The notes: generated by a model not told the origin, from the sequence alone. Counted from the stretch's first letter, positions 8,501-17,338 are shown. The stretch: DNA of 64,000 bases from Henriciella mobilis (GCF_003576315.1 NZ_QWFZ01000006.1:124001-188000), one strand, 5' to 3'. Made by a program: numbers and translations.

Positions 8501-9214
8501 TTAATCGGCGACGGCCGGTTTCGGCTCTGGCGTGAAGCCATCATCGTCGTAGGGGTCGATATCGCCGGCTTTCTCGCGCTGGCGGATCATGTAGGAGATG
8601 ATGACCGCCCCGATCATCTTGCCGACGACGAAGACGATCCAGTTGGCCAGGTGAAGCATGTTGCCCGGCTCGTCGCCGAGTTTCATCTGGCGGGCGAGGT
8701 CGGCGCCATAGAGGAAAATCGTCGTATCCACCGGCGCGGCAACGGCGCTCGACAGGATGATCCGGGTCGAAAGCCGGTATCGGGTGAAGGTGAAGATCAA
8801 CCAGTCCGTGATCTCGGAAATGGCGAAGGCAATTCCGGACGCCAGCGCGATGACAGGCCAGGCGTAGTAGAACGACCAGGCAATCGCGAGGGCCATCACA
8901 ATGAGGACCCGGTGACCCATCTGGCGTTGGACAAAGTCGCGGAAGACAAAAACCAGGCCCGTCACGACCGTTAGCGGGTGAAGCTCGATCCCACGCTCGA
9001 ACATCTCGCCGGGCGGCGCCAAAGTAAAGCTGTCCACGACGCCGAAAGACCAGTTCAGAAAGGGGATGGTTGCGAAGTACAGGAAGGCCCAAAACCTGCC
9101 GCGGAAGTAGTATATCAGGGAAAACGTTGCGGTAAGTCCCAATAGTACTGGGAAAAGGTTTTCCGGCTGACTATTTGTTATGGCGTTAAGCAGGCTGTTC
9201 CAGGCATCCATCAT
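8501..9214 (-). CDS. VUT-family transporter (queuosine-precursor type)
   Basis: 237 residues with about six membrane segments. The VUT/YhhQ signature is present: PLTVVTGLVFVFRDFVQRQMG, ASGIAFAISEITDWLIFTFT and AAPVDTTIFL. E. coli YhhQ imports queuine precursors; other members are annotated only as vitamin uptake transporters. The charged C-terminal tail (DPYDDDGFTPEPKP) is cytoplasmic. No preQ1 riboswitch was recognised in the 123 bases upstream. Confidence 0.8.
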   Translation of the reverse strand: MMDAWNSLLNAITNSQPENLFPVLLGLTATFSLIYYFRGRFWAFLYFATIPFLNWSFGVVDSFTLAPPGEMFERGIELHPLTVVTGLVFVFRDFVQRQMGHRVLIVMALAIAWSFYYAWPVIALASGIAFAISEITDWLIFTFTRYRLSTRIILSSAVAAPVDTTIFLYGADLARQMKLGDEPGNMLHLANWIVFVVGKMIGAVIISYMIRQREKAGDIDPYDDDGFTPEPKPAVAD

Positions 9215-9337
9215 GGGTTGAATCTTTGTTTGACTGTAATAGTTGCTGTTGATTGGGCCTTGAAGACCAGCTTAAAGTCTTGCGCTTGATCCAGGTTAAA
9301 GCGCGGCAGAAGCCGACGCAACGCACGAGGAATTTAG

Positions 9338-9862
9338 ATGGAAGAACCGGTCAAACTGTCAATGATTGTCGCGCGGGCGCGCAATGGGATCATTGGCAAG
9401 AATGGAGGTCTTCCATGGAAGCTGTCCGACGATCTCGCCCTGTTCAAGCAGACCACAATCGGCAAGCCGATCATCATGGGGCGCCACACCTGGGAAAGCT
9501 TGCCAAAGCGGCCGCTACCCGGGCGGCAGAACATCATCATCACGCGTGACTGGGAATATGCCGCCGAGGGCGCGCGGGTCTATTCCAATCTCAATGCCGC
9601 CATCAACTCGGCCAAGGCCATTGCGGCCCGCAATGGCGAGCAGGAAGTCTTCATCATTGGCGGTCAGTCGCTCTATGAGCGGGCGCTGCCCATGGCCGAT
9701 ATCCTGTATATCAGCGAGATCGATGCCGATGTGGACGGCGACGTGTCGTTTCCCGAGTTTGACGAGTCGCAGTTCCGCGAAGTCGCGACGAAATCCTTCG
9801 AGAAAAGTGAGCGGAACGATCACGCCTTCAAATTGCGTGTACTTGAGCGAATACGCTCGTAA
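9338..9862 (+). CDS. folA: dihydrofolate reductase
   Basis: 174 residues, normal length for bacterial DHFR. Reduces dihydrofolate to tetrahydrofolate with NADPH. N-terminal SMIVARARNGIIGKNGGLPW, with the catalytic acidic residue in KLSDDLALFK, the cofactor segment IIMGRHTWESLP and IIGGQSLYERAL. GAGGAATTTAG before the ATG is the ribosome binding site. It completes the thymidylate cycle with thyA, though three minus-strand genes separate them. A GAGCG/CGCTC hairpin spans its last codons. Confidence 0.97.
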   Translation: MEEPVKLSMIVARARNGIIGKNGGLPWKLSDDLALFKQTTIGKPIIMGRHTWESLPKRPLPGRQNIIITRDWEYAAEGARVYSNLNAAINSAKAIAARNGEQEVFIIGGQSLYERALPMADILYISEIDADVDGDVSFPEFDESQFREVATKSFEKSERNDHAFKLRVLERIRS

Positions 9863-9945
9863 CTTTCCCCGACGGACCGGCTTGAACGCCGGCCTGCCGC
9901 GCAGCACGCTAAGTCGAGAAAAGACTGAGCGGAGGGAAGATCGCC

Positions 9946-10854
9946 ATGGAATTCGAAGTCATCGCCGAGGGGTTGCGGTTTCCGGAAGGGCCGGTCGTCA
10001 TGTCCGACGGCTCGGTTATCGTGGTCGAGATCGAGAGCAGGAAGATCACGCGTTGCTGGGCAGGCGGCAAGAAAGAGGTGATCGCGGAGCCAGGCGGCGG
10101 GCCGAATGGCCTTGCGATCGGGCCGGATGGCGCGCTCTGGTGCACGAATAACGGCGGTTTCGTCTATCATGAGCGCGATGGCCTGCTGATCCCGGGCCAT
10201 GCCCCGGACGACTATTCCGGCGGACGCATCGAGCGGATCGACCTGTCTTCCGGAAAGGTCGAGGTGGTGGCGACCCATTGCGCTGACCGGCCGCTGATGG
10301 GGCCGAACGATCTCGTCTTCGACAAGGCCGGGAACCTCTATTTCACCGACCTCGGCAAGACCTATTCCACCCATCGCGATACAGGCGGCATCTACTTCAT
10401 GGCGGCTGGCTCCGACGTGGTGCAGGAGCTCGACTACAATCACATCTCGCCAAACGGTATCGGCCTGTCGCCGGATGAGAAGACGGTCTATTTCGCCGAC
10501 ACGATGACGGCCCGCGTCTGGGCCTACGACCTGGAAAGCCCGGGCGTTGCAAAGCAGGCGACACCCTTCACCAAGGGCCGGCTTGTCACGGGCATGTCCG
10601 ACCTTCGTTATTTCGACAGCCTCGCCATCTCGGCAGCCGGCAATGTCTGCGTTGCCACGATCCTGCAGGGCGGCATCACCACGGTGAAGCCGGATGGCAG
10701 CCACAGCCACATCGCCTTTCCGGACCCCTTCGTGACCAATATCGCCTTTGGCGGGGAGGACATGATGGACGCTTATGTGACCCTGTCGGGCACGGGCAAG
10801 CTCATCAAATGCCGCTGGCCGGAACCGGGTCTGAAGCTGAATTTCAACGCCTAG
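9946..10854 (+). CDS. SMP-30/gluconolactonase-family lactonase
   Basis: 302 residues with six-bladed propeller motifs: LRFPEGPVVMSDGSVIVVEI, GGGPNGLAIGPDGALWCTNNGG, MGPNDLVFDKAGNLYFTDLG and HISPNGIGLSPDEKTVYFAD. The metal-binding Glu, Asn and Asp positions of the family are represented (E of FPEGP, N of GPND, N of SPNG). Members hydrolyse sugar lactones. It could supply a gluconolactonase activity near the Entner-Doudoroff route, because no 6-phosphogluconolactonase gene lies in the zwf operon, but this is inference. Confidence 0.85.
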   Translation: MEFEVIAEGLRFPEGPVVMSDGSVIVVEIESRKITRCWAGGKKEVIAEPGGGPNGLAIGPDGALWCTNNGGFVYHERDGLLIPGHAPDDYSGGRIERIDLSSGKVEVVATHCADRPLMGPNDLVFDKAGNLYFTDLGKTYSTHRDTGGIYFMAAGSDVVQELDYNHISPNGIGLSPDEKTVYFADTMTARVWAYDLESPGVAKQATPFTKGRLVTGMSDLRYFDSLAISAAGNVCVATILQGGITTVKPDGSHSHIAFPDPFVTNIAFGGEDMMDAYVTLSGTGKLIKCRWPEPGLKLNFNA

Positions 10855-10885
10855 TCCGGCGTCTGCCGGCGAGGGCCGCGCCTGA

Positions 10886-12058
10886 TCAGTCCTCGAAGAT
10901 GATCTTCGGCGGGGCCTTGGTCTGAAGGCTGTCAAGATTGAGCGCGACCGCGCGGGCGATCTCGTGGAAGAGGCCCGCCGAGACGCCGTCACCGATCGCG
11001 GCAGGCTGACCGATGTCGCCGCCCTCGCGGATCTCGTTCAGGATCGGCAGCTGGCCAAGCAGAGGCAGGCCGAGCGCATCGGCGGTTTTCTGCCCGCCGC
11101 CTTCACCCATCAGGTAGTGGCGGTTGCCGGCCGGGTCCTCGAACCAGCTCATCGTCTCGATCACGCCAAGCACCGGCACGGCCGTCTTCGCGAACATGGC
11201 CGCGCCGCGGCGCACATCGGCGAGGGCGACCTCCTGCGGCGTCGTCACCAGCACGGCGGCCGTCACCGGGACGCGCTGGGCAATCGTCAGCTGCGCATCG
11301 CCCGTGCCCGGCGGCGTGTCGATGATGAGGAGGTCGAGCGGATCTTCCGGCGTGCCCCAGGCGGCATCATTCAGCATCTGCGTGATCGCCGACATGACGA
11401 TCGGCCCGCGCCAGATCATCGGGGAGTCGGGGTCCGACAGATAGCCAATGGAGAGTGAGTGGATGCCGTGCGCCTTCACTGGAATGAGCTTTCCGGCCTC
11501 GTTCGAAGCCGGCTGGGCATCGCCCGTTCCCAGCATGGTGGGCGCACTCGGGCCATAGATGTCGGCATCCAGAAGGCCTGTCCTGAGGCCGAGCTTTGCG
11601 AAGGCGGCGGCAAGGTTTACCGCCACGGTCGACTTGCCGACCCCGCCCTTGGCGCTGGCGACCACCAGGATGCGCGAAATGCCCGGGACCTTGCCGGTTG
11701 CCGGCTGGCCGGGCTGGCCCTGTGAAATTGCCTCGTCAGAAAGGCGCGCGCCCTTGCGCACGCGCTGGCTGCCGGGACGTGGCGGGGCCTCTGAATGCGC
11801 GGGGGAGGGCTGACCGGGTTGGCGTTCGGCGGTCAGCATGGCCTGCGCGCTGGTTACGCCCTTCACATTCATTGCGCGTGCCTCGGCCTCGACCCGGCGG
11901 GTCTCGGCCTCATCCATATTGGCAGGGTCGGCCTCAATGATCAGCGTGACCGCGCCATCTTCCTTGATACGCAGGCCCTGCAGCCATGCCGGCTCGCCGA
12001 GTGCGCGGCGAATCGCGGTCTCAAGCTTGTCGGATTGTCGCGGCTTGCCACGAAACAT
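10886..12058 (-). CDS. apbC: Mrp/ApbC iron-sulfur cluster carrier ATPase
   Basis: 390 residues. An N-terminal DUF59-like domain (about 8-80), a Pro/Gln-rich linker, then a deviant Walker A P-loop SAKGGVGKS at 135-143, switch DADIYGPSAPTM and LLIIDTPPGTGDAQLT. It delivers Fe-S clusters to apoproteins in the cytoplasm. The usual CxxC after the MSWF segment is absent: the sequence reads MSWFEDPAGNRHYLMGEGGG. The start at 12058 is where family similarity begins; upstream open frame antisense to hflK is not coding. It is divergent from hflK across about 90 bases. Confidence 0.94.
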   Translation of the reverse strand: MFRGKPRQSDKLETAIRRALGEPAWLQGLRIKEDGAVTLIIEADPANMDEAETRRVEAEARAMNVKGVTSAQAMLTAERQPGQPSPAHSEAPPRPGSQRVRKGARLSDEAISQGQPGQPATGKVPGISRILVVASAKGGVGKSTVAVNLAAAFAKLGLRTGLLDADIYGPSAPTMLGTGDAQPASNEAGKLIPVKAHGIHSLSIGYLSDPDSPMIWRGPIVMSAITQMLNDAAWGTPEDPLDLLIIDTPPGTGDAQLTIAQRVPVTAAVLVTTPQEVALADVRRGAAMFAKTAVPVLGVIETMSWFEDPAGNRHYLMGEGGGQKTADALGLPLLGQLPILNEIREGGDIGQPAAIGDGVSAGLFHEIARAVALNLDSLQTKAPPKIIFED

Positions 12059-12148
12059 GAGCGTTACTCCTTGATGCGAAGCGCTGGGGATGCACATATC
12101 TGCGCAATGCCTATATGGCCATAGACGGACAGTCATGAAGGAGGGGCA

Positions 12149-13300
12149 ATGCCCTGGAATGAAAACAAGGACGGCGAAGGTTCGTCCAAGGGCAACGGAA
12201 GCCCGTGGGGTTCCGGCAAGAAGGGAAGCGATTCCCCCTGGTCTCGGCCAGGCGGCTCGGGAGGCCAAGGCGGCTCCGGTGGAGGCGGCGGCGGTGGTAA
12301 CCGCCCCGACCTGGAAGAACAGATGCGCCGTATGCAGGAACGTTTCCGCCGAGGACGCGGTTCGGGCGGTGGCGGCGGCGGCCGTGGTGGCGGTGGCTCT
12401 GGCCTCGGCCCGTTTGGTTTTGCGGTGCTTGGCTTCGCGGCCATCATCGCCTGGCTCTTTACCGGTGTTGTGGTCGTGGACGAAGGCGAACGCGCCGCTG
12501 TCTTCCGCTTCGGCGAATGGCAGAAGAATTTCCCGCCAGGCCTGCACGTGCACCTGCCGACACCGATCGAGACGCATGAGATCATGCCGTCCGAACGCCA
12601 GCAGGTCACGCAGATCGGCAATGACAGTGACGAGCGCCTGATGCTGACCGGCGACGAGAATATCGTCGACGTCCAATTCCGCGTCTTCTGGTATTACGAT
12701 GAGGAAGACCCGGAAAACTTCATCCTCAACGTGGATGATGGCGGAGAGCTGGTGAAGGCAGCAGCCGAGTCGGTGATGCGTGAAGTCGTCGGCAAGTCCA
12801 ACCTGGACGACATCATCACCACAGGCCGTGCAGAGCTTCAGAACGAGGTGCGCTCGCAGCTCGAAGCCCTGCTTAACGATTATCGCGCCGGTGTGCAGAT
12901 CCTCAACGTCGAGATCCAGGAAGCCCAAGCGCCGGCGCCCGTGCGTCCGGCCTTTATCGACGTGGTGAATGCCGGTCAGGATGCCGAACGCGCCGTGCAG
13001 GAAGCCAACAAGTACGCCAATGACATCATCCCGCGTGCCCGTGGTGCGGCCCAGCAGATCCTGCAGGATGCCGAAGCGTACCGCGAGCAGGTGATTGCCG
13101 ATGCGACCGGTCAGGCGAACCGCTTCACGCAGATCCTGGATGAGTATCTCCAGGCACCGCAGGTGACGCGCGAACGCATGTATCTGGAGACCATGGAACG
13201 TGTCCTCAATCGCAGCGACAAGCTGATCCTCGACAGCGATTCCGGCGCAGTGCCCTACCTGCCGCTGGATGCCATGAACCGCAGAACCGGGGGGAACTAG
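12149..13300 (+). CDS. hflK: HflK, FtsH modulator subunit
   Basis: 383 residues. A long Gly/Ser-rich cytoplasmic N-terminus (about 1-90), one membrane helix (about 91-110, GFAVLGFAAIIAWLFTGVVVV), then the SPFH/band-7 domain beginning VDEGERAAVFRFGEW and a coiled-coil helix (QDAERAVQEANKYANDIIPR). HflK and HflC form a ring around the FtsH protease in the inner membrane and restrain degradation of membrane proteins. The GGAGGGG-type site precedes the ATG. hflC starts 3 bases after its stop. Confidence 0.95.
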   Translation: MPWNENKDGEGSSKGNGSPWGSGKKGSDSPWSRPGGSGGQGGSGGGGGGGNRPDLEEQMRRMQERFRRGRGSGGGGGGRGGGGSGLGPFGFAVLGFAAIIAWLFTGVVVVDEGERAAVFRFGEWQKNFPPGLHVHLPTPIETHEIMPSERQQVTQIGNDSDERLMLTGDENIVDVQFRVFWYYDEEDPENFILNVDDGGELVKAAAESVMREVVGKSNLDDIITTGRAELQNEVRSQLEALLNDYRAGVQILNVEIQEAQAPAPVRPAFIDVVNAGQDAERAVQEANKYANDIIPRARGAAQQILQDAEAYREQVIADATGQANRFTQILDEYLQAPQVTRERMYLETMERVLNRSDKLILDSDSGAVPYLPLDAMNRRTGGN

Positions 13301-13303
13301 ACC

Positions 13304-14203
13304 ATGAGATCACTTGGTATTCTCGGCCTCGTCGCCATCGTCATCGCGGTTATTGTCGCGCTGAATTCGTTCTTCATCGTGGACCAGCGCAAGCAGGTTC
13401 TCCTGCTCCAGGTGGGTGCTGCGGTTGAAGCCTATAATGAACCGGGCACCGACGAAGCGGGCCTGAAGTTCAAGATCCCGCTGATCCAGAACGTCGTCAC
13501 CTATGACCGGCGCAATCTGGGCCTCAATGTCAGCGACATCGAAGCCTATGCATCGAACCAGGAACAGCTGATCGTCGATGCGTTCGTGCGCTGGCAGATC
13601 GATGACCCGCTCGCCTTCTACCAGCGTCTCGGCACCGAGCGCGAAGCGCGCGAGCAGATGCAGAACTTCACCGATGCGGCCATTCGTAACGCGCTCGCCT
13701 CTCGCCTGCCGGAAGACATCATTTCCGGCCAGCGGTCCGAGCTGATGGACGAAATCCGTGACAACCTGGCCAATAACATCTCCGGCCGGGGCATCGAGAT
13801 CATCGATGTGCGTATCCGCCGGGCCGACCTGCCGGACGATGTGTCCGAGCGCGTCTTCCGCCGGATGGAAGCCACCCGGAACCAGGAAGCCGAGCAGATC
13901 CGTGCCGAGGGCGATGAACGCGCGCGTGCGGTTCGTGCCCGCGCTGAACGCGAGCGGACCGTTATCCTCGCCGAGGCGCGCCAGCAATCTGAAGAAATTC
14001 GGGGTGAAGGCGACGCCAAGCGGAACGAGATCTACGCCCAGGCCTATGAGCGTGATCCGGAATTCTTCCGCTTCCAGCGGGCCCTGATCGCCTGCGAGCA
14101 GGCCTTCACCGAAGGCACGCGGATCGTTGTCGGCCCGGACCAGCTGGGCCTCTGCAATGACTTCATCACCGAGGCGCGCGAGAATGGCCGGGTGAACCGG
14201 TAA
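13304..14203 (+). CDS. hflC: HflC, FtsH modulator subunit
   Basis: 299 residues: an N-terminal membrane anchor (about 4-24), SPFH domain starting FFIVDQRKQVLLLQVG, and helical C-terminal part with RAEGDERARAVRARAERERT and the SEEIRGEGDAKRNEIYAQAY segment typical of HflC. It partners HflK, whose gene ends 3 bases upstream. The following DUF2065 and degP genes point to one envelope quality-control operon. Confidence 0.95.
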   Translation: MRSLGILGLVAIVIAVIVALNSFFIVDQRKQVLLLQVGAAVEAYNEPGTDEAGLKFKIPLIQNVVTYDRRNLGLNVSDIEAYASNQEQLIVDAFVRWQIDDPLAFYQRLGTEREAREQMQNFTDAAIRNALASRLPEDIISGQRSELMDEIRDNLANNISGRGIEIIDVRIRRADLPDDVSERVFRRMEATRNQEAEQIRAEGDERARAVRARAERERTVILAEARQQSEEIRGEGDAKRNEIYAQAYERDPEFFRFQRALIACEQAFTEGTRIVVGPDQLGLCNDFITEARENGRVNR

Positions 14204-14230
14204 GCCTCTGGCGGCAAGGGAGCTCATGCC

Positions 14231-14428
14231 ATGACATGGCAGATCATCCTTGCCGCCATCGGCCTCTGGTTCGCGCTGGAAGGCATCCTCTACGCGGCCG
14301 CGCCGGAAACGATGCGGCGCATGGCAGAGTGGCTGTCACGCCTTCCGACGGAAAGCGTAAGAAGCGGGGGCATCTGGTCGGCCATTCTCGGTCTTGTCCT
14401 TTTCTATGCTGCAATCCGCCTTTTCTGA
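14231..14428 (+). CDS. DUF2065 small membrane protein
   Basis: 65 residues with two hydrophobic helices, about 3-22 and 47-64. The pattern GLWFALEGILYAAAPETMRRM then RSGGIWSAILGLVLFYAAIR matches the DUF2065 family, which is regularly found directly after hflC. Function unknown; the conserved position suggests a link to the HflKC-FtsH complex or to DegP. Confidence 0.85.
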   Translation: MTWQIILAAIGLWFALEGILYAAAPETMRRMAEWLSRLPTESVRSGGIWSAILGLVLFYAAIRLF

Positions 14429-14503
14429 CGCGTTGCGCTTTGCCCGCGAAGCGCCATAGTTGTGTGTGAACCTTCATCCGTGATCGACAATCGGAGAGCG
14501 ATA

Positions 14504-15973
14504 ATGAAACGCTACGCGGCAAGCATTCTGGCAGGTGCTGCAGGGTGTCTCCTGATGGGGTTGCCAGCGAGCGCCCAGTCCGAACGCCTGTCGCAGGCGG
14601 ATAGCTCGCTGTCGGATACCTCCTCGGTCATCGACCAGAAGCAGGCGCCGGAATCCTTCTCAAGGCTTGCCAAGCGGCTGATGCCGGCCGTTGTGAATAT
14701 CACGACCAGCCAGACTGTTGCGCCTGAAGGCCTGCCGGAATTTCCGGACGGCTCGCCGCTGGAGCGGTTCAACGAGTTTTTCGGGCGCGATCCGGAAGGG
14801 TTCCGCCGTGAAGGCTCGCTTGGCTCCGGCTTCGTTATTTCCGCCGATGGCACCGTCATCACCAACAATCACGTCATCGAGGATGCCGACGAGATCAATG
14901 TGGTCTTCAATTCTGGCCGCACGCTGAAGGCCGAACTGGTCGGCACCGATCCTGAAACCGATGTCGCCGTGCTCAAGGTGACCAGCGATGACCCGCTGCC
15001 CTTTGTCGATTTCGCTGACAGCGATGCGGCCGAGGTGGGCGACTGGGTGATGGCCATCGGCAACCCGTTCGGCTTTGGCGGGTCGGTCTCGGCCGGTATC
15101 ATTTCAGCGCGCAACCGGGACATCCAGTCCGGGCGCTATGACGATTTCATCCAGACCGACGCGGCGATCAATCGGGGTAATTCCGGCGGTCCGCTGTTCA
15201 ACCTGAATGGTGAGGTTATCGGCGTGAACACTGCGATCATTTCGCCGACGGGCGGATCGGTCGGTCTCGGCTTCTCGATCCCGTCAAATCTGGTCAGCTC
15301 CGTTGCCGGCCAGATTCTCGAATATGGCCATCCGCGGCGCGGCTGGTTCGGCGTCAACGTCCAGGGCATCGACCAGGGCATTGCCGACGCCTATGGCGTG
15401 AAGGAGCCCAAGGGCGTCATTATCACCTCGATCGATGATGGCGGTCCGGCTGCGAAGGCCGACTTCGAAGTCGGCGACCTCGTCCTGAGCTTCGATGGCA
15501 AGATGGTCGAGAATGTGCGCGGCCTGTCACGCGTCGTCGCCGAGACGGAAATTGGCAGCGAGGTCAGCGTCGACATCGTCCGCGACCGCAAGCGCCGAAC
15601 CGTGAGCTTCACCGTTGGCGAGCTTGAGTCGAACACGGCCGAGGAAGCGCGCGAGCCGCTGCCCGAGAATGCGCTGGCGCAGAACCCGATTGGCGCCGAA
15701 CTTCGCGAGATCGATGACGATGCGCGCCGGCGCTATGGCATAGCGCGCGATGTCGCCGGGGTGCTCGTCAACTCGGTTGCCGCGAACGGGCCGAGCTTTG
15801 GAAAACTGCGCAAGGGTGACGTCATCACGGAGATGGCTTTTGAGCGGATTTCGTCTCTCGAAGACGCCTATGAAATCCTCGGACCGGACTCCACACCGCC
15901 CGGCGAGAATCTGCTCATACGCGTCTGGCGCGGTGGTCAGACAATGTTTTTTACTATCGAAACAAAGCGCTAA
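14504..15973 (+). CDS. degP: Do-family periplasmic serine protease/chaperone
   Basis: 489 residues from the ATG at 14504 (GGAGAGCGATA before it); an open frame extends 42 bases further upstream but the signal peptide begins here (about 1-26, ending ASAQ). Catalytic triad His123 (TNNHVI), Asp153 (ETDVAVL) and Ser227 (GNSGGP), followed by two PDZ domains (about 275-370 and 390-485). DegP/MucD proteins degrade or refold misfolded envelope proteins. Last gene of the hflK-hflC-DUF2065 cluster. Which of DegP, DegQ or MucD it corresponds to cannot be settled from sequence alone. Confidence 0.93.
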   Translation: MKRYAASILAGAAGCLLMGLPASAQSERLSQADSSLSDTSSVIDQKQAPESFSRLAKRLMPAVVNITTSQTVAPEGLPEFPDGSPLERFNEFFGRDPEGFRREGSLGSGFVISADGTVITNNHVIEDADEINVVFNSGRTLKAELVGTDPETDVAVLKVTSDDPLPFVDFADSDAAEVGDWVMAIGNPFGFGGSVSAGIISARNRDIQSGRYDDFIQTDAAINRGNSGGPLFNLNGEVIGVNTAIISPTGGSVGLGFSIPSNLVSSVAGQILEYGHPRRGWFGVNVQGIDQGIADAYGVKEPKGVIITSIDDGGPAAKADFEVGDLVLSFDGKMVENVRGLSRVVAETEIGSEVSVDIVRDRKRRTVSFTVGELESNTAEEAREPLPENALAQNPIGAELREIDDDARRRYGIARDVAGVLVNSVAANGPSFGKLRKGDVITEMAFERISSLEDAYEILGPDSTPPGENLLIRVWRGGQTMFFTIETKR

Positions 15974-15977
15974 AAAC

Positions 15978-15986
15978 TTATCCACA
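15978..15986 (+). promoter_or_regulatory. consensus DnaA box
   Basis: TTATCCACA is an exact match to the high-affinity DnaA binding site. It lies 5 bases after the degP stop and 95 bases before the MarR-type gene. A lone box may control the downstream promoter or be chance; no cluster of boxes or AT-rich unwinding region marks an origin. Confidence 0.5.
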
Positions 15987-16012
15987 TCGCTGGCATTAAG
16001 GGACTCTTTACG

Positions 16013-16078
16013 CTTTGCGCAAATCAGATTCTGATTCGCTTGAGTCAAACAGAATCTGCGCAAAGACAGGAGAATCTC
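16013..16078 (+). promoter_or_regulatory. repeated 9-bp palindromes before the MarR-type gene
   Basis: Three short odd-centred palindromes lie in the 68 bases upstream of the start: CAGATTCTG at 16025-16033, CAGAATCTG at 16050-16058 and GAGAATCTC at 16070-16078, the last next to the ribosome binding site. The first two also sit in a larger inverted repeat (CTTTGCGCA at 16013-16021 against TGCGCAAAG at 16057-16065). MarR proteins commonly bind such palindromes over their own promoters, so autoregulation is likely but inferred. Confidence 0.55.
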
Positions 16079-16080
16079 GA

Positions 16081-16461
16081 ATGGCGATGAGTGAGAGACA
16101 GTCCCTCGACCTCTGGCGTCGCGCCGTATCCTCCTATGTGCGCACCTGTGAACTCGACCTGTCGGCCCGTCAGCAGGCTATCTTCATGACGGTCGCGCTG
16201 CAGGCTGGTCCGCACACAGTCCGCGGTCTGGCCGCTGACCTCAACCTCGCCAAACCGGCCGTCACGCGCGCCATCGATACGCTGGAGAAGGCGGGCTTTG
16301 TCCGCCGCCGCCGCGACGAGAATGATCTTCGCAGCGTTTTCATCGAGCGTACGCCGGATGGTCTCGACTGGCTGCGCGATTTTGCCGGCCTGATCGCCGC
16401 GGCCGCTGCCGGCAAGGATATCGGCCAGCCTGCGCCTGTGGCCAAGTCTGCCGCTGCGTGA
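16081..16461 (+). CDS. MarR-type winged-helix regulator
   Basis: 126 residues from 16081, chosen for the ACAGGAGA site just before it. The central part is a winged helix-turn-helix: LSARQQAIFMTVAL, HTVRGLAADLNLAKPAVTRAIDTLEKAGFVRRRR and the wing DENDLRSVFIERT. The DNA-binding core is intact, but the flanking helices that make the dimer interface of full MarR proteins (about 140-150 residues) are short. The C-terminal tail is Ala-rich. It is followed 16 bases later by the NlpC/P60 gene, so it may regulate or simply share a transcript with it. Ligand unknown. Confidence 0.8.
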   Translation: MAMSERQSLDLWRRAVSSYVRTCELDLSARQQAIFMTVALQAGPHTVRGLAADLNLAKPAVTRAIDTLEKAGFVRRRRDENDLRSVFIERTPDGLDWLRDFAGLIAAAAAGKDIGQPAPVAKSAAA

Positions 16462-16477
16462 TTATCTCGCGGCCATC

Positions 16478-17332
16478 ATGCCAGACTATGACGATTCAAG
16501 ACTGACGCCCCCAGCGGGGGAAAGCGGTACGCCCATGCAGGTGAGCGCCGGCGTCGCGGCCGTACGGGCCGAAGCGCGCGCCGACGCGGAGATGACGACG
16601 CAGGCCCTGCATGGTGAAACACTGCGGGTCTTCCATGAAGAGAGAGACTTTGCGCTCGTCCAGCTGGACCGCGACCGCTATGTCGGCTGGGTGCTCAGCG
16701 AGGCGATCTCGGCGCCCGTCCTGAAAGCCACGCACAAGGTGTCGGTGGTGCGCACCTATGTCTATTCGGAGCCCGACCTGAAATCGGCGCCGCGCTTCCT
16801 CGTTTCCATGGGTAGCCGCCTGCCTGTCACCGGACAGGAAGGCAAGTTCGTCCGGGTCGACCGGGCCGGCTGGGTGCCGGTGCAGCATGTCTCGCCCATC
16901 GACGTCTATGAGGATGACCCGGCCGGTGTTGCAGAGCGTTTCCTTCATACACCCTACCTTTGGGGCGGCTGCGAGAGCCTTGGTCTTGATTGTACCGGCC
17001 TGACGCGGGCCGCCTTCCTGGCCTGCGGCGTGATCCTGCCGCGCGACAGCGATATGCAGTTTGCCTGGTGCGGCACGGCGATTGACGACTGGAAGATGCC
17101 CGGCGCCCTGAAGCGCGGCGACCTTGTGTTCTGGAAAGGCCATGTCGGCATCATGCTCGATGGCGAGACGCTGCTGCACGACAATGCCTATCACATGGCC
17201 GCCGAGAAAGAGCCGCTGGCTGGTGCGGTCGAGCGGATCGCAAAAATATACGGCGAGCCCATAGGAGCCCGCCGTATCGATGTGTCTGCAATGAGAGGCG
17301 TCGAGCCGGACTGGCTAAAGCCGCCGGCCTAG
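16478..17332 (+). CDS. NlpC/P60 (C40) cell-wall peptidase with SH3 domains
   Basis: 284 residues. Two bacterial SH3-like regions (about 20-80 and 85-140), then a C40 peptidase: the catalytic cysteine in GLDCTGLTRAAFLACG near residue 173 and the catalytic histidine in KGHVGIML near 229. This architecture is that of gamma-D-glutamyl-diaminopimelate endopeptidases that trim peptidoglycan peptides. No signal peptide is evident, so it may act on recycled muropeptides in the cytoplasm. The gene overlaps nothing and ends 6 bases from the convergent cytochrome gene. Confidence 0.88.
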   Translation: MPDYDDSRLTPPAGESGTPMQVSAGVAAVRAEARADAEMTTQALHGETLRVFHEERDFALVQLDRDRYVGWVLSEAISAPVLKATHKVSVVRTYVYSEPDLKSAPRFLVSMGSRLPVTGQEGKFVRVDRAGWVPVQHVSPIDVYEDDPAGVAERFLHTPYLWGGCESLGLDCTGLTRAAFLACGVILPRDSDMQFAWCGTAIDDWKMPGALKRGDLVFWKGHVGIMLDGETLLHDNAYHMAAEKEPLAGAVERIAKIYGEPIGARRIDVSAMRGVEPDWLKPPA

Positions 17333-17338
17333 GCGCGC

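Noticed and set aside
9215-9337. preQ1 riboswitch before the VUT transporter
   Set aside because: No matching stem-loop and aptamer sequence could be seen in the leader.
12059-12928. N-terminal extension of the apbC frame, antisense to hflK
   Set aside because: Similarity to Mrp starts only at 12058; the extension overlaps the coding strand of hflK.
15970-16080. Chromosomal origin of replication
   Set aside because: Only one DnaA box is present and there is no AT-rich unwinding region or usual origin neighbours.
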